Assembly (NCBI GenBank): GCA_963731035.1
Contig: CAVSUY010000022.1
Location: 62,001-126,000, forward strand
From: JAANXG01 sp963731035
Lineage (GTDB): Bacteria > Pseudomonadota > Gammaproteobacteria > Arenicellales > JAANXG01
Reading direction: 5' to 3'
DNA length: 64,000 bases
Part shown: positions 34,402 through 43,795 of the stretch, piece by piece
How the letters are laid out: each line of letters starts with the position of its first letter
How positions within the stretch are numbered: position 1 is the first letter of the stretch
Notes under the pieces: model-generated
Databases searched by the model: none
The model's input: only the letters and a program-made list of their open reading frames with translations
What the model was told of the DNA's origin: nothing
Made by a program: the position numbers and the translations under genes

Positions 34402-36949
34402 TCACTCGCCGTCGCCATCACCATCGGCGTTGTCGAGGGACTCTCCCTTGTAGCGCCTCGCAGCGCGTGCCCGGGGTTTGGACTCTGCCGGCGCGGCTTG
34501 CGTCGTGCCGGCTTTCTTGCCCGCCGTGACATCGGTCGCGGCGGCCTGGTCCTTGATGTGGATATCACGCTGGGGAAACGGAATGACGATGCCGGCTGCG
34601 GCTAAATGCATCCGCGATATCGAATCGCAGCTCGCTCGCCATAATCAACATGTAGTCGGCCTGGCGGATGAAGAATCTCAACTCGAAAATCAAGGCGCTG
34701 TCCCCGAAATCGCGGAACACAACGTTGGGCGACGGGGCCCTCAGTACCTCGTCTCGCCGGACGGCACATTGCAGGAGGATGTCCCGCACCTGCTTCGGCT
34801 GCGAGTCGTAGGACACCCCAACGGACACGATGACCCGCGCCACGGTGCTCTTGTGGGTCCAGTTCATCACCTCGGAGGTCACCAACTGACTGTTGGGAAC
34901 GATTACGGTGGCGTTGTCGAAGGTCTGGATCTCCGTCGCCACCACGTTGATCTTCTTGACGTAACCCTCGTTCGGTCCCACGACGATCCAGTCGCCGGCC
35001 TTGATGGGCCGCTGCATCAACAGGATCAGACCGGAAACGAAATTGTTGACAACGTGCTGGAGACCGAAACCGATACCTACCGACAGTGCGCCGAAGATGA
35101 TGGCGAGTTGGCTGAGTTGCAGGCCCAGGCTGGAAATGGCGATGATGGCGGCGACGATGATCCCGACATATCCCACGCCGGTGGTAAGCGCGTCGCGCAC
35201 CCCGACGTCCGGAACCGTCTGCGCGAGCACGCGCTTGGAGAGGAAGTTCTGAAACAACCGTACCGCGAAGAACAACACCAGGAAGATGCCAAGCGCCACA
35301 ACGACGTCGAGCAGCGACAGAGTGAAGCTCCCGACGGCGAATCCGTAGAAGACCTTGTTGGCGGTGCTTTGAATATCGCCTGTCTGGACACCCCAGATCA
35401 GCAGCAAGATCACGATGACGGCCAGTACCAGGACGACGTCCACCGCCAACATCACCCAGAACATCAGACGCGCCGCCCCGGACTTGGTGTAGCCGAGCGT
35501 GTCGCGCAACAAGGAGCCGGTCGCGGGCTGCGCCCCCGCGGCCTGGCTGCAGGTGGCGGCAATGAACGACCGCAGAAGATAAGCAAACGCCACCAGCAAC
35601 AACGACCAGACGATGCGTTGGGCCAGGAATATGCCGAGCGTGACGTAGCCGACGAGGGCCGCGGCGATGCTCAGCATCAGTCCCAGCTTTGCGACGGGAA
35701 AGAATATGCGCACGACACGGCCAGGCGGCCGGGTGGCGGTCTCTCCCGCCTCATCCGTGTGCGCGAACCACCAGTTGTCCCGGCGCAGGATGTACAGCAT
35801 GCTGAGCGCCACCGTCACCACCACGGCCGCGCCGAACAAGGTCTGCAACGGCCCCTGCATGACGCTCACGTCCAGCATCTCTGCGAATTGCCGCGGCCCG
35901 TAGGGACCGGTGACCGTGATCCTGATCACATTCAGGATGACTATCACGCTGGCGAACAGACGGATGCCGCGGTACAGGCTGACTGCCGAAGCATCGGTAA
36001 AGTGGCTGATGCGCCAGTTCGGGTAGTCGGGCGACATCGCTGCCGCCGCGAGTCCGGTGACCAGGAAGAACTGGCATCCCGCCGCTACCAGCACTACCGT
36101 CATGTGCTGGATGTCGGTGGTGGGCGCGGCACTCTTCAGGAATACGACGTACAGCCCGAGAATGGTCGCGACCGGCAGCACGACGTTGCCCAGGCCGACC
36201 GCCAGCATGACCCTGAAACGGCGGGTGAAGGATGGACTCTCGTCGCGGTGATCGGGGCCGTATCGCCGCAGCACCCAGTTGCGTGTCGGCAGCACCACCC
36301 CAAGACCGAGCACCAGCAGCACCAGCCACCACATCAAGGTGCCGAACCGCTCGCGGTTGAACTCGATACTCTCCCACCAGGCGTCGACCGTGTCCGTGAA
36401 CTGCCTGAGCTGCACGGGAACGGCGGATAATGCTTCGCCTACAAGATCGGGAGACAAGGGCGTTTCTGTGCGTCGCGACAGCACCCTCGCCATGACGTCG
36501 AACTCCTCCCGGGACAGGCGCGTTCGCAGCGCATCCACCCGCGCCAGCAGCACGTTGCTCGCCTTGATTCGGCCCTGGTACTCGGAGATGGAGTCTTCGA
36601 GGCGCTTGCGCTCTGCCGCGACCCTTGCGGCCTCCGGCGGTTCCGTTTCGTCCGGCTTTGGCCCCAGGGCGTTCAACAGATTTGTCTGCTCCTCGGCCTT
36701 GCGTATCGCCTCGGACCGGATGCGCAAGGCGGCGTCAGCGACGAACTCGATCTGGCGCCGTACGCTGTTGATCTCCTCCCGGCCCAGATTGCGGCGTTCC
36801 ACGCTGGACTCGACAATCCGCAGCGATGCCTGCAGATTCCCGATGAGGTCGGGCGTGGTGTGGGCCGTGTCGCTTTGCGCGGCCGCGCCGTGGGCCGCGA
36901 CGATCAGCGCCGCAAGCACCATCAACCGAATTACTGGGAAAAGCCTCAA
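34402..36949 (-). pseudogene. MscS/MscK-type mechanosensitive channel, one frameshift near the C-terminus
   Basis: Signal peptide (ends AAHGAAAQ), a periplasmic coiled-coil domain (about 30-190), some 10-11 membrane helices, then the MscS core: pore helix LSVGIGFGLQHVVNNFVSGL, the beta domain (KAGDWIVVGPNEGYVKKINVV, in parts) and the alpha/beta domain. The main frame ends at 34565 as ADAFSRSRHRHSVSPA. In the next frame the expected ending is found: AAAGIVIPFPQRDIHIKD, then a charged tail to 34402. Removing one base at 34603-34606 (CTAAAT on the plus strand) restores 848 residues. If the insertion is real, the channel still keeps its pore and would lose only the last strand and tail. Confidence 0.85.
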
Positions 36950-37328
36950 ACCGGCACGCCTCTTTGGGGACGGTGTATTATCGAGTAGCAGCGAGCGCGA
37001 CAGAACCGCTGTTTACCAGCCAATATCCACCCGGGGACCGGACGCCCCTGTGGATAAGTCTGTTGATAACCCCTGAAACACAATGCCCCGGCCACCCGGG
37101 ATTACGGCCCACAGCCTTCGTCTCCATCTCGATCAATTTCGTTTTCTTAATAGTTTTCAATATCTTACATCGATATTCTACTTGTAACAATAACTTAATG
37201 ATTGTAACTGTCTGGTTCCACAAGGGGTTTTTCAAAGTGTGTACAACTCCCGAGCGACGGGCGTCGGGGCGGGCCACAAAGGCGGCGCAAATGGAACACC
37301 GGGAGTCGTCCCCGCGCGGCCAGTCGTC
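36950..37328. promoter_or_regulatory. Gene-free region with DnaA-box-like sites and an AT-rich stretch
   Basis: 379 bases between the channel gene and the RDD gene. It holds TGTGGATAA at 37049-37057 (a perfect DnaA box on the minus strand) and TGTTGATAA at 37061-37069 (one mismatch). An AT-rich tract runs over about 37131-37235, where TTGTAAC occurs twice. It must contain the promoters of both flanking genes. Origin-like architecture is noted but unproven. Confidence 0.35.
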
Positions 37329-37805
37329 GTGAACGAGTCCCGCCCGGTGAGCCTGCCCCGGCGCCTCGGGGCTATTCTCTACGACTCGCTCCTGCTGGTG
37401 GCGGTGCTGTTCGCGGCCGGCCTCCCCCTGCCGCTCATTCCCGAGTCTGCGCGCTCCCTGACCTGGGTCCGCTACGGCACCTTCTGCTATATGATCCTCG
37501 TTGGCTTCGCCTTCTTCGGCTGGTTCTGGACCCACGGTGGTCAGACACTGGGCATGCGAGCCTGGAAGTTCCGCGTGGTAACCGAGCAGCTGGAGCCCCT
37601 TACCTGGAAGCTGGCGCTGCTCCGTTTCGTCTGGTCCCTGGCTTCCTGGGCGGCCCTTGGCTTCGGCTTCCTGTGGAGCCTGGCCGACCGCCGCTCCCGC
37701 ACCTGGCACGACCTGTTTTCGGGCACCCGGCTGGCGCGGGTGTCCCGGGACTCACTGCCACCGCAGCGCGAACAATCCGATGACGAGCAGCACCGCGATG
37801 GGTAG
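37329..37805 (+). CDS. RDD family membrane protein
   Basis: 158 residues with the RDD-family start (SLPRRLGAILYDSLLLVAVL), about three to four membrane helices, the TLGMRAWKFRVV block and the ending SRTWHDLFSGTRLARV. RDD proteins are small membrane proteins, some linked to Na+/H+ exchange or compatible solutes; no function can be assigned here. Start uncertain: GTG at 37329 gives the usual family length, while GTG at 37239 would add 30 non-conserved residues. Confidence 0.8.
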   Translation: MNESRPVSLPRRLGAILYDSLLLVAVLFAAGLPLPLIPESARSLTWVRYGTFCYMILVGFAFFGWFWTHGGQTLGMRAWKFRVVTEQLEPLTWKLALLRFVWSLASWAALGFGFLWSLADRRSRTWHDLFSGTRLARVSRDSLPPQREQSDDEQHRDG

Positions 37806-38227
37806 CACCGCCACGGGCGCAGGATGCGCAGGAGCGGCCATCGCCCGGCTGGCCGCACGCCTTCTACGCCAGAGGCATATCGACTATTCTTACCATCCGT
37901 CAGCGAGCGCCTCGACCGAGAACAAACTGGCAGTGTCGCGCGAGACGGTCGCGGATGCGAGGCTGTTTTGGCGTCGCGGCCTCGATCGAAAACATGAACA
38001 ACAAGCGGGATACGCAGATGCACCAAGCTGAGGAGGGCAACCAGTGACACTCTGGGATGCAGGTTCACCTGAGTGTGGAAAGTCGGGGAGAGGTCACTCA
38101 TTCGCTGGCTGCCCTGTCGCCGAGCTTGAGTTGACTCGCGGCCCACACCTGTGTTGCGGTGTCCCGGCAGTGTATTTGAGGGGCACGAGGAGTGCGCCGG
38201 CCCCGTGTAGCGAAGGCTGAATCCCGG
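37806..38227. other. Gene-free stretch
   Basis: About 420 bases between the RDD gene and the glycosyltransferase. Short open frames here have no family-like features, and no RNA, repeat or strong hairpin was recognised. It presumably contains the promoter of the glycosyltransferase gene. Confidence 0.5.
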
Positions 38228-39775
38228 ATGATGAACCCTCGGCGTGTTATGAGCACGTTGCCTTCCTGGGGACGCAGATGGCCTCTGCCTCCCATGTTCC
38301 GGCTGGTATGCCTCCTGTTGCTTCTGGCCTTTGCCTTCCAGGGCACACGCGCGTTGTGGAGCACGGACGAAGGGCGCTATACGGGCAATGCGCTGCAGAT
38401 GATTGATTCCGGCAACTACCTGGTGCCGGCCTACAGCCCTGATCGCCTGAACTTCACCAAGCCGCCCATGACCTATTGGGTGATCGCCTCGGTAATCAGG
38501 CTATTCGGCCACAACACCTGGGCGGTGCGCGCCCCCTATGCGCTGGCCTTCGTGCTCACGGCGCTGCTCTTGTGCGGCATGGGCCGGCGACTGATACCCG
38601 ACAAGCCGTGGCTGCCGGGATTGATTTATGGCTGTTCCCTCGGCCCGTTCCTTGCCGCAAGTGTGGTCAGCACGGACGTCTTGCTGGCTTTCTTCGAGGC
38701 ACTGGCCATGTTCGGTTTCGTCGCGGCGGAACTCCCGAGCCGCGGGAAAAGAGAGGCGCCTTATCTGTGGCTGATGTGGCTCGGATTCGGTCTGGCCTTT
38801 CTGACCAAGGGCCCACCGGGGCTGGTGCCGCTGCTGGCCATCGTGCCCTTCATCGCGGTACGCGATGGGCGGCGGGGACTGGGTCGCATATTTTCTCCCG
38901 GCCCCTTGACCATGTTCCTGGTGGTGGGCTTGCTGTGGTACGTGGTTGTCATGCTGCGCTACCCCTGGCTGTTTCACTACTTCATCAACTATGAAATCTA
39001 CGGTCGCCTGTTCACGTCGATCAATGAGCGCAATGCCGAGTGGTATGGCTGGATAGTAGCCTATGGGCCGGCGCTCACCCTCGGCACGCTTCCCTGGTGG
39101 CCGGCATTGGCCCGGGGCGTCCCCACGGTCATCTCGGCACAACGCTGGCGGTCATGGCGACACAAGCCTTCGACCGCTTTTTTCCTCCTGCTGTGGCTGC
39201 TGATTCCGCTGGCAGTGTTCTGCCTTTCGCGATCAAGGCTGACGTTGTATGTCCTGCCGCTGTTCCAGCCCCTGGCGCTGATGCTGGCTCTGGAGCTGCA
39301 CAGCCGGATTGACCTGACCCGGGCCGGCCAGCGAACCCTGCTGGTGCTGTGGGTGCTGGTCCTGATCGCTTTCAAGGGCGGAATCGGTTTGTTCCTACAC
39401 CCGGACAGGGACAACCGCGTATGGGCGCAGCTTCTGGATCGCGCGACTCGCGGCGCTCCCTACTCGGCCCTGGTCTTCCTGTGGAATACTGACAGCAGCG
39501 TGACGATCGAGGAGCGCACGCCCTGGGGAATACGCTTTTACATACACAGGCCGGTTTACGGCATCGCGTGGCAGGCGTCCGGCGGACCGGACAAGATCTG
39601 CGCCCGGCTGCGTGACTATGATGCCGTGCTGTTTGCGGTGTACGGGGACATCAGTCCGGGCGCCTTCGGTGCCACGGTGACTCGATGTGAATCATCGACG
39701 CAGGCGCGGATAACAGCGCGGGGCGTATGGCGGGATACGAGGCTGTTCCTGGTCCAGGGTTCGGGGAGTCATTGA
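38228..39775 (+). CDS. Membrane glycosyltransferase of the ArnT/PMT (GT39/GT83) family
   Basis: 515 residues with about 11-12 membrane helices. The first periplasmic loop has the family's acidic motif, WSTDEGRYTGNALQM (about 43-57), and NFTKPPMTYW (about 77) matches the substrate-loop signature of ArnT-like enzymes. These transfer a sugar from a polyprenyl-phosphate carrier to a protein, lipid A or glycan in the periplasm. Acceptor and donor are unknown, and no polyprenyl-phosphate sugar synthase is nearby. The start among several ATGs (38228, 38231, 38249) and a GTG (38192) is not settled. A convergent terminator separates it from the asparagine synthetase gene. Confidence 0.82.
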   Translation: MMNPRRVMSTLPSWGRRWPLPPMFRLVCLLLLLAFAFQGTRALWSTDEGRYTGNALQMIDSGNYLVPAYSPDRLNFTKPPMTYWVIASVIRLFGHNTWAVRAPYALAFVLTALLLCGMGRRLIPDKPWLPGLIYGCSLGPFLAASVVSTDVLLAFFEALAMFGFVAAELPSRGKREAPYLWLMWLGFGLAFLTKGPPGLVPLLAIVPFIAVRDGRRGLGRIFSPGPLTMFLVVGLLWYVVVMLRYPWLFHYFINYEIYGRLFTSINERNAEWYGWIVAYGPALTLGTLPWWPALARGVPTVISAQRWRSWRHKPSTAFFLLLWLLIPLAVFCLSRSRLTLYVLPLFQPLALMLALELHSRIDLTRAGQRTLLVLWVLVLIAFKGGIGLFLHPDRDNRVWAQLLDRATRGAPYSALVFLWNTDSSVTIEERTPWGIRFYIHRPVYGIAWQASGGPDKICARLRDYDAVLFAVYGDISPGAFGATVTRCESSTQARITARGVWRDTRLFLVQGSGSH

Positions 39776-39811
39776 AAACAGGCTTGTGCGGGACTGGCAG
39801 CTTGTTTTCAA
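39772..39811. terminator. Bidirectional terminator between convergent genes
   Basis: TTGAAAACA (39772-39780) and TGTTTTCAA (39803-39811) form a perfect nine-base stem with extra GCT/AGC pairing inside. The A-rich and T-rich arms supply a T-run in both directions. It overlaps the glycosyltransferase stop codon and lies 20 bases from the asparagine synthetase stop. Confidence 0.65.
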
Positions 39812-39831
39812 CAGCCTGCTAGCGTACGTCA

Positions 39832-41721
39832 CTAGAGACAGGCGGCCTGCTCCGCCTCCACATCCACGTTCAGTGGCTGGCGTTGGCTGGCCCACTCCAG
39901 CCATTGGCTGAGCACAATAAGGTTCCAAAGGGCACGCGAGTGGTCACTGACGCGGGAGCGATGCTCTGAAAGAAGCTGCAAAGCCACTGCGCTGTCGACA
40001 CCCGCACCGTCCAATAGAGTGCTGGACAGCCTGCTTTCCGCCCATTCGAACAACGGTCCACGCAGCCAGGCGGTGAGGGGGACGGATAGCCCGCGCTTGC
40101 GACGGTGAACCACCGACCGTGGCAGATACCGCAGGGCATAGCGCTTCAAGAACGCCTTGGTGGTCAAACCGCGCACGCGCTCCGATACGGGCAGGGTGGC
40201 CGCGAATTCGATGATTTCCTGATCCAGAAAGGGGGCCCTGAGCTCGACAGCGTGGCGCATCCCGCCGCGGTCCGCCTTGGCCATCAGGGCTTCCGGCAGG
40301 GGATTCTCGAAATCATAGAGCTGCGCCTGATCCAGCGGGTCCATGGACCCGCAGCTCGTAGGCACCGCAGGGGGCGCTACGCCCAGCCTCTTCAAGAGCC
40401 CGGGCTGTATGTTGGCCGTCCACAGTAAGTGGCGCTCCAGGCCGTCCAGTTCCTGACCCTGGACAAACCGTTTCAGGAGAAAGGAAACAGTCACCTTCTT
40501 ATCGCTGACTGGCAGGCGCAGAACCAGGCTGCGAAAAGCAGTCCTCAGCGACCAGGGCAACCCGTCGTAGCGCCCCGCAAAACGGGCGCCCAGATAAGTC
40601 GGATAGCCGCCGAAGAGCTCATCCGCGCCTTCTCCGGCCAGGACGAAGCGCAGGTCCCGGGATGCTCGCCTGGCAATCAGGGAAAGTGGTATCCAGGCCG
40701 GGTCTGCCAAAGGCTCTCCCGTTGTGGCAATCAGATCCCGGAGCGTGTCCGGGAGGTCATCGGCGGTTACCGTGACCGGCACGCACCTGCAACCCAGAAA
40801 CGCGGCCACACTTGCGGCCTGTTCGCCTTCGTCAAAAGAGTCCTCTGAAAACCGAATGGTGTAAGCGGTAGGCCTTCTTTCGGGCCGGACGCTGCACGCC
40901 ACCGCCGCCACCAGCGCGGAGTCGATGCCCCCGCTCAGGAGCACGCCGTAATCCACCTCGATATCGCTTTGCCTGGAGACGGCGGCGCGGAACAGTTTGT
41001 CGAACGACTGCGTGTCGGGTTTGGATTTAGTGGTTCTGCCGATGGGGCTTCGCCAGTAGCGCCGCCGCTCGATGCCATGTTTTCCATACAGGATCATCTC
41101 GCCCGGCCGTACCTTGTACACGTCGGTGAAGGGACTGCGCGGCGCGGGGTGGTATCCGCCCTTGAGGTAGTGGCCCACCGCCGCGGCATCGATCTCCGGA
41201 AGGTGCGTCTGAGCGGCGTTCAGTGCTGCCAGCTCCGTGGCAAAGCAAAAGGCGTCGTCGGTGCGTCTGTAGTAGAGATAGCGCTCGCCCACCCGATCGC
41301 GGGCAAGGATCAGGCGCTGTAGGTTCGGGTCCCATAAGGCTATGGCGAAGACCCCGCACAGGTGCTCCACGAAAGCGGTGCCCATCTCGACGTAGAGGGC
41401 TGGAATGACCGCCACGTCCGTGCTGCGGGAGATTCTATGTCCCCGCTTTTCCAGCCGGGCGCGCAGCTCGCGGTGATTGTCGATTTCACCATTGCACGCC
41501 ACCATCACCCCCGAGTCGTGCTCAAGCAGGGGAGGCAAGTCGTCGCTCAATCCCCGGATAGCCAGGCGGTTGGCGCCCATGGCCATGGTCGATTCGACGC
41601 GTATGTGAGAGCTGTCCGGCCCCCTATGGGCCATGGCCCGAAGCATCTCGGCAGTCTGCTTTCGCAAGCCATGCGAGCTGGTTCTAGGGTTCAGTGAGAT
41701 CGCGCCGCAGATGCCGCACAT
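39832..41721 (-). CDS. asnB: Asparagine synthetase, glutamine-hydrolysing
   Basis: 629 residues. C2 (MCGICGA) is the glutaminase nucleophile; HRGPDSSHI and ACNGEIDNHRELR complete the class II amidotransferase domain (about 1-200). The synthetase domain has the pyrophosphate loop LLSGGIDSALVAA (about 260) and AGEGADELFGGYPTY. Reaction: aspartate + glutamine + ATP to asparagine. Many bacteria use this family for cell-surface polymers or other amidations; here it stands alone except for the convergent glycosyltransferase. The start is fixed by the N-terminal cysteine after Met processing. Confidence 0.92.
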   Translation of the reverse strand: MCGICGAISLNPRTSSHGLRKQTAEMLRAMAHRGPDSSHIRVESTMAMGANRLAIRGLSDDLPPLLEHDSGVMVACNGEIDNHRELRARLEKRGHRISRSTDVAVIPALYVEMGTAFVEHLCGVFAIALWDPNLQRLILARDRVGERYLYYRRTDDAFCFATELAALNAAQTHLPEIDAAAVGHYLKGGYHPAPRSPFTDVYKVRPGEMILYGKHGIERRRYWRSPIGRTTKSKPDTQSFDKLFRAAVSRQSDIEVDYGVLLSGGIDSALVAAVACSVRPERRPTAYTIRFSEDSFDEGEQAASVAAFLGCRCVPVTVTADDLPDTLRDLIATTGEPLADPAWIPLSLIARRASRDLRFVLAGEGADELFGGYPTYLGARFAGRYDGLPWSLRTAFRSLVLRLPVSDKKVTVSFLLKRFVQGQELDGLERHLLWTANIQPGLLKRLGVAPPAVPTSCGSMDPLDQAQLYDFENPLPEALMAKADRGGMRHAVELRAPFLDQEIIEFAATLPVSERVRGLTTKAFLKRYALRYLPRSVVHRRKRGLSVPLTAWLRGPLFEWAESRLSSTLLDGAGVDSAVALQLLSEHRSRVSDHSRALWNLIVLSQWLEWASQRQPLNVDVEAEQAACL

Positions 41722-41770
41722 AGGAAATTATTCGAAATAGAGGATCACGGGGATCGAGGCGCAGCCTTGT

Positions 41771-41841
41771 GTTTCATGTTAAGGAAGGACATCGCATGTT
41801 GCGCCCTCGAAACGCTGAGCAGGGAGTATTTTACATGAAAC
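41771..41841. repeat. Spaced inverted repeat GTTTCATGT...ACATGAAAC
   Basis: Perfect nine-base arms at 41771-41779 and 41833-41841 in the 149-base gap between the DUF3108 gene and the asparagine synthetase gene, both transcribed on the minus strand. It could fold as a long-loop stem; function unknown. Confidence 0.3.
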
Positions 41842-41870
41842 CGTCAGCGTATGAGCGCGCGTCAATGCGA

Positions 41871-42620
41871 CTAATCCCGCTGCTTGCCGGGGGCATGTTT
41901 CACCGGAATCGGGATCCCCTGAAGATCCTCCAGGTACATCTTGAAGCGCCGTCCTTTGGCCACGTAGTCGATACGGGCCGGCAAGCCGCCCAGGTCGCGC
42001 ACCAGGTAAACATCCAACCCGCGGCTCGGATCCCCCCCCGCCCGGCGCATGTGCCGCGCCTGCCACTTGCGGCCCATGACCTCTACGCTCGCCGTTCCCA
42101 TGTCCCGGGTGCGATAGTGCCGCGACTTGCCGTGCTCGTCCACCAGCGTATATTCCCCGTCCAGATGTCCGCGACGGAAATCGTGGATGATCTGCAGCAG
42201 CAATCCGGCGGGATCCAGCGCGCCGGGTGGCGGGTCGATCCGATGCTCGCCTTCGGGTGTGATGACCCTCGGTCGATTACCGAGCACGATCACGTCGGTC
42301 TGCCAGCCATCGTCCGAGTGGACCCGGCGTTCGTAGCGCTCCGGACGCGGACCGTCCGGCGTCCAGCGCCCTTCGCTTCGCTCGACCACCCGTTTGTCGG
42401 AGAACAGGCGCACCAGCCCCGATGGATCGGAATCGCTCTCATAGCGGTAGCGGCCGGCCGGCAGCCTGTCGAAGGTCAACCGATATTCGCCGAGCGGGAA
42501 GATTCCATAGGTCGCCTCGTAGCGCGCTTTGAAAGCGTTCATAGCCTCCGCCCGCCCCGCCACCATGCAGACCATGGTCATGGCGGCGATCAACACCGTG
42601 ATTCTCGCTACCTTGGACAT
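41871..42620 (-). CDS. Periplasmic DUF3108 family protein
   Basis: 249 residues. A signal peptide (MSKVARITVLIAAMTMVCMV through GRAEA) precedes a DUF3108 beta-rich domain, recognisable from FKARYEATYGIFPLGEYRLTF (in parts) at its start and LPARIDYVAKGRRFKMYLEDL (in parts) at its end. The function of this domain is unknown; it is probably periplasmic and may be envelope-linked. The start at 42620 has a GAGG site six bases away; a longer frame to 42725 would bury the signal peptide. It lies about 100 bases downstream of lptG on the same strand and may be co-transcribed. Confidence 0.8.
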   Translation of the reverse strand: MSKVARITVLIAAMTMVCMVAGRAEAMNAFKARYEATYGIFPLGEYRLTFDRLPAGRYRYESDSDPSGLVRLFSDKRVVERSEGRWTPDGPRPERYERRVHSDDGWQTDVIVLGNRPRVITPEGEHRIDPPPGALDPAGLLLQIIHDFRRGHLDGEYTLVDEHGKSRHYRTRDMGTASVEVMGRKWQARHMRRAGGDPSRGLDVYLVRDLGGLPARIDYVAKGRRFKMYLEDLQGIPIPVKHAPGKQRD

Positions 42621-42721
42621 CGGCGCCTCTTTGGTGGGGGCGGATTGACAAAGCCGTATACCGAGGCAGGCGGCCAGCCCGTCCCGAACGTCAGGACATA
42701 TGGTAACCGATGCTCCCGGGC

Positions 42722-43789
42722 TCACTGCCGCCTGAGCAGGAACAGCCCGATGAGAAAGAACACCGCGGTGGGTATCACCGCCCCCAGCATCGGAGGTATA
42801 TCGGACACCAGCACCACATAGCCGAAGCCTTTGTCGAAGGCGAAGTACACCAGACCCAGCATGATGCCGAAGAACAGGTTGCGCCCGAAGCTGCCGGTGC
42901 GCACTTGGGAGAACACGAAGGGAATGGCCAGGATCACCATCACCGCCGTCGCCACCGGCGTCATAATCTTATGCCAGTAGGCCAGCTCGTAGGAGCTGGT
43001 ATCCTGATTGTTCTCCTGCAGGTGCGAGATGTAGCGGTGGAGTTGCCAGGCGGAGAGCTGGTCCGGCCGGATCATGAACACCGCCAGGATCTCGGGGGTC
43101 ACGTCGGTGGTCCAGTAGGCGGCTTTCACTTCCTTGGATTCGGCCCCGGACCGGTCCTCGTTGATCAGGGTCTGCTGTATGCCCGCCAGGCGCCACCGCT
43201 GGTTCTCATAGGTCCCCTGGTCGGCGTAGACCAGCGACCGCAACCGTCCCTCGTTGTCGAACTCGAAGATGCGCACGTTCAACAGCGACAGATCCGGCAG
43301 CACCTCCCCCACGTTGACGTAGGTCATGCCATCCCGCATCCAGATACCGTAATCCGTCTGTTGGCTGATGTCCTCCTGCATCGCCTCCGCCCGGTCCCGC
43401 TGGGCCGCGGTCTCGCTCCACGGGGTCACCAACTCGCCGATCAGCATGGCGGCGATAGCGAGGACGGCGCCGATCTTGAACACGGAGCCGATCATGCGGA
43501 CGATGGACACGCCAGCGGCCCGCATCACGACCAGCTCGGAATCCACGGCCAGCGATGACAGGCCCAGGATGGCGCCCAGCAGCGCCGCCATCGGAAACAC
43601 CTCGTAGACGATCTTCGGCACCGAGTACAGCGTGAAGCGGACCACGTCCAGCATCCCGTAGTTGCCCGTTCCGACGTCCCCGATCTGATCGATGAATGTA
43701 ATGAACACGAACAGGCCGACCAGCACCGCCAGCACCATGGCGGTTTGGTACAGGATCACGCGGCCTATGTAGAAGTCCAGAATGCGCAT
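42722..43789 (-). CDS. lptG: LPS export ABC transporter permease LptG
   Basis: 355 residues in the LptF/LptG layout: three N-terminal membrane helices (MRILDFYIGRVILYQTAMV first), a large periplasmic jellyroll (about 110-265), and three C-terminal helices. With LptF and the ATPase LptB it extracts lipopolysaccharide from the inner membrane and hands it to LptC. LRILDFYIGR at the start and AAGVSIVRMIGSV near residue 97 are family-like. It follows lptF by 6 bases. Confidence 0.93.
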   Translation of the reverse strand: MRILDFYIGRVILYQTAMVLAVLVGLFVFITFIDQIGDVGTGNYGMLDVVRFTLYSVPKIVYEVFPMAALLGAILGLSSLAVDSELVVMRAAGVSIVRMIGSVFKIGAVLAIAAMLIGELVTPWSETAAQRDRAEAMQEDISQQTDYGIWMRDGMTYVNVGEVLPDLSLLNVRIFEFDNEGRLRSLVYADQGTYENQRWRLAGIQQTLINEDRSGAESKEVKAAYWTTDVTPEILAVFMIRPDQLSAWQLHRYISHLQENNQDTSSYELAYWHKIMTPVATAVMVILAIPFVFSQVRTGSFGRNLFFGIMLGLVYFAFDKGFGYVVLVSDIPPMLGAVIPTAVFFLIGLFLLRRQ

Positions 43790-43795
43790 CGTGGG

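Noticed and set aside
34478..36430. Long plus-strand open frame opposite the channel gene
   Set aside because: Its product is rich in His, Gln, Arg and Asp with no family features, while the minus strand encodes a recognisable MscS-type channel.
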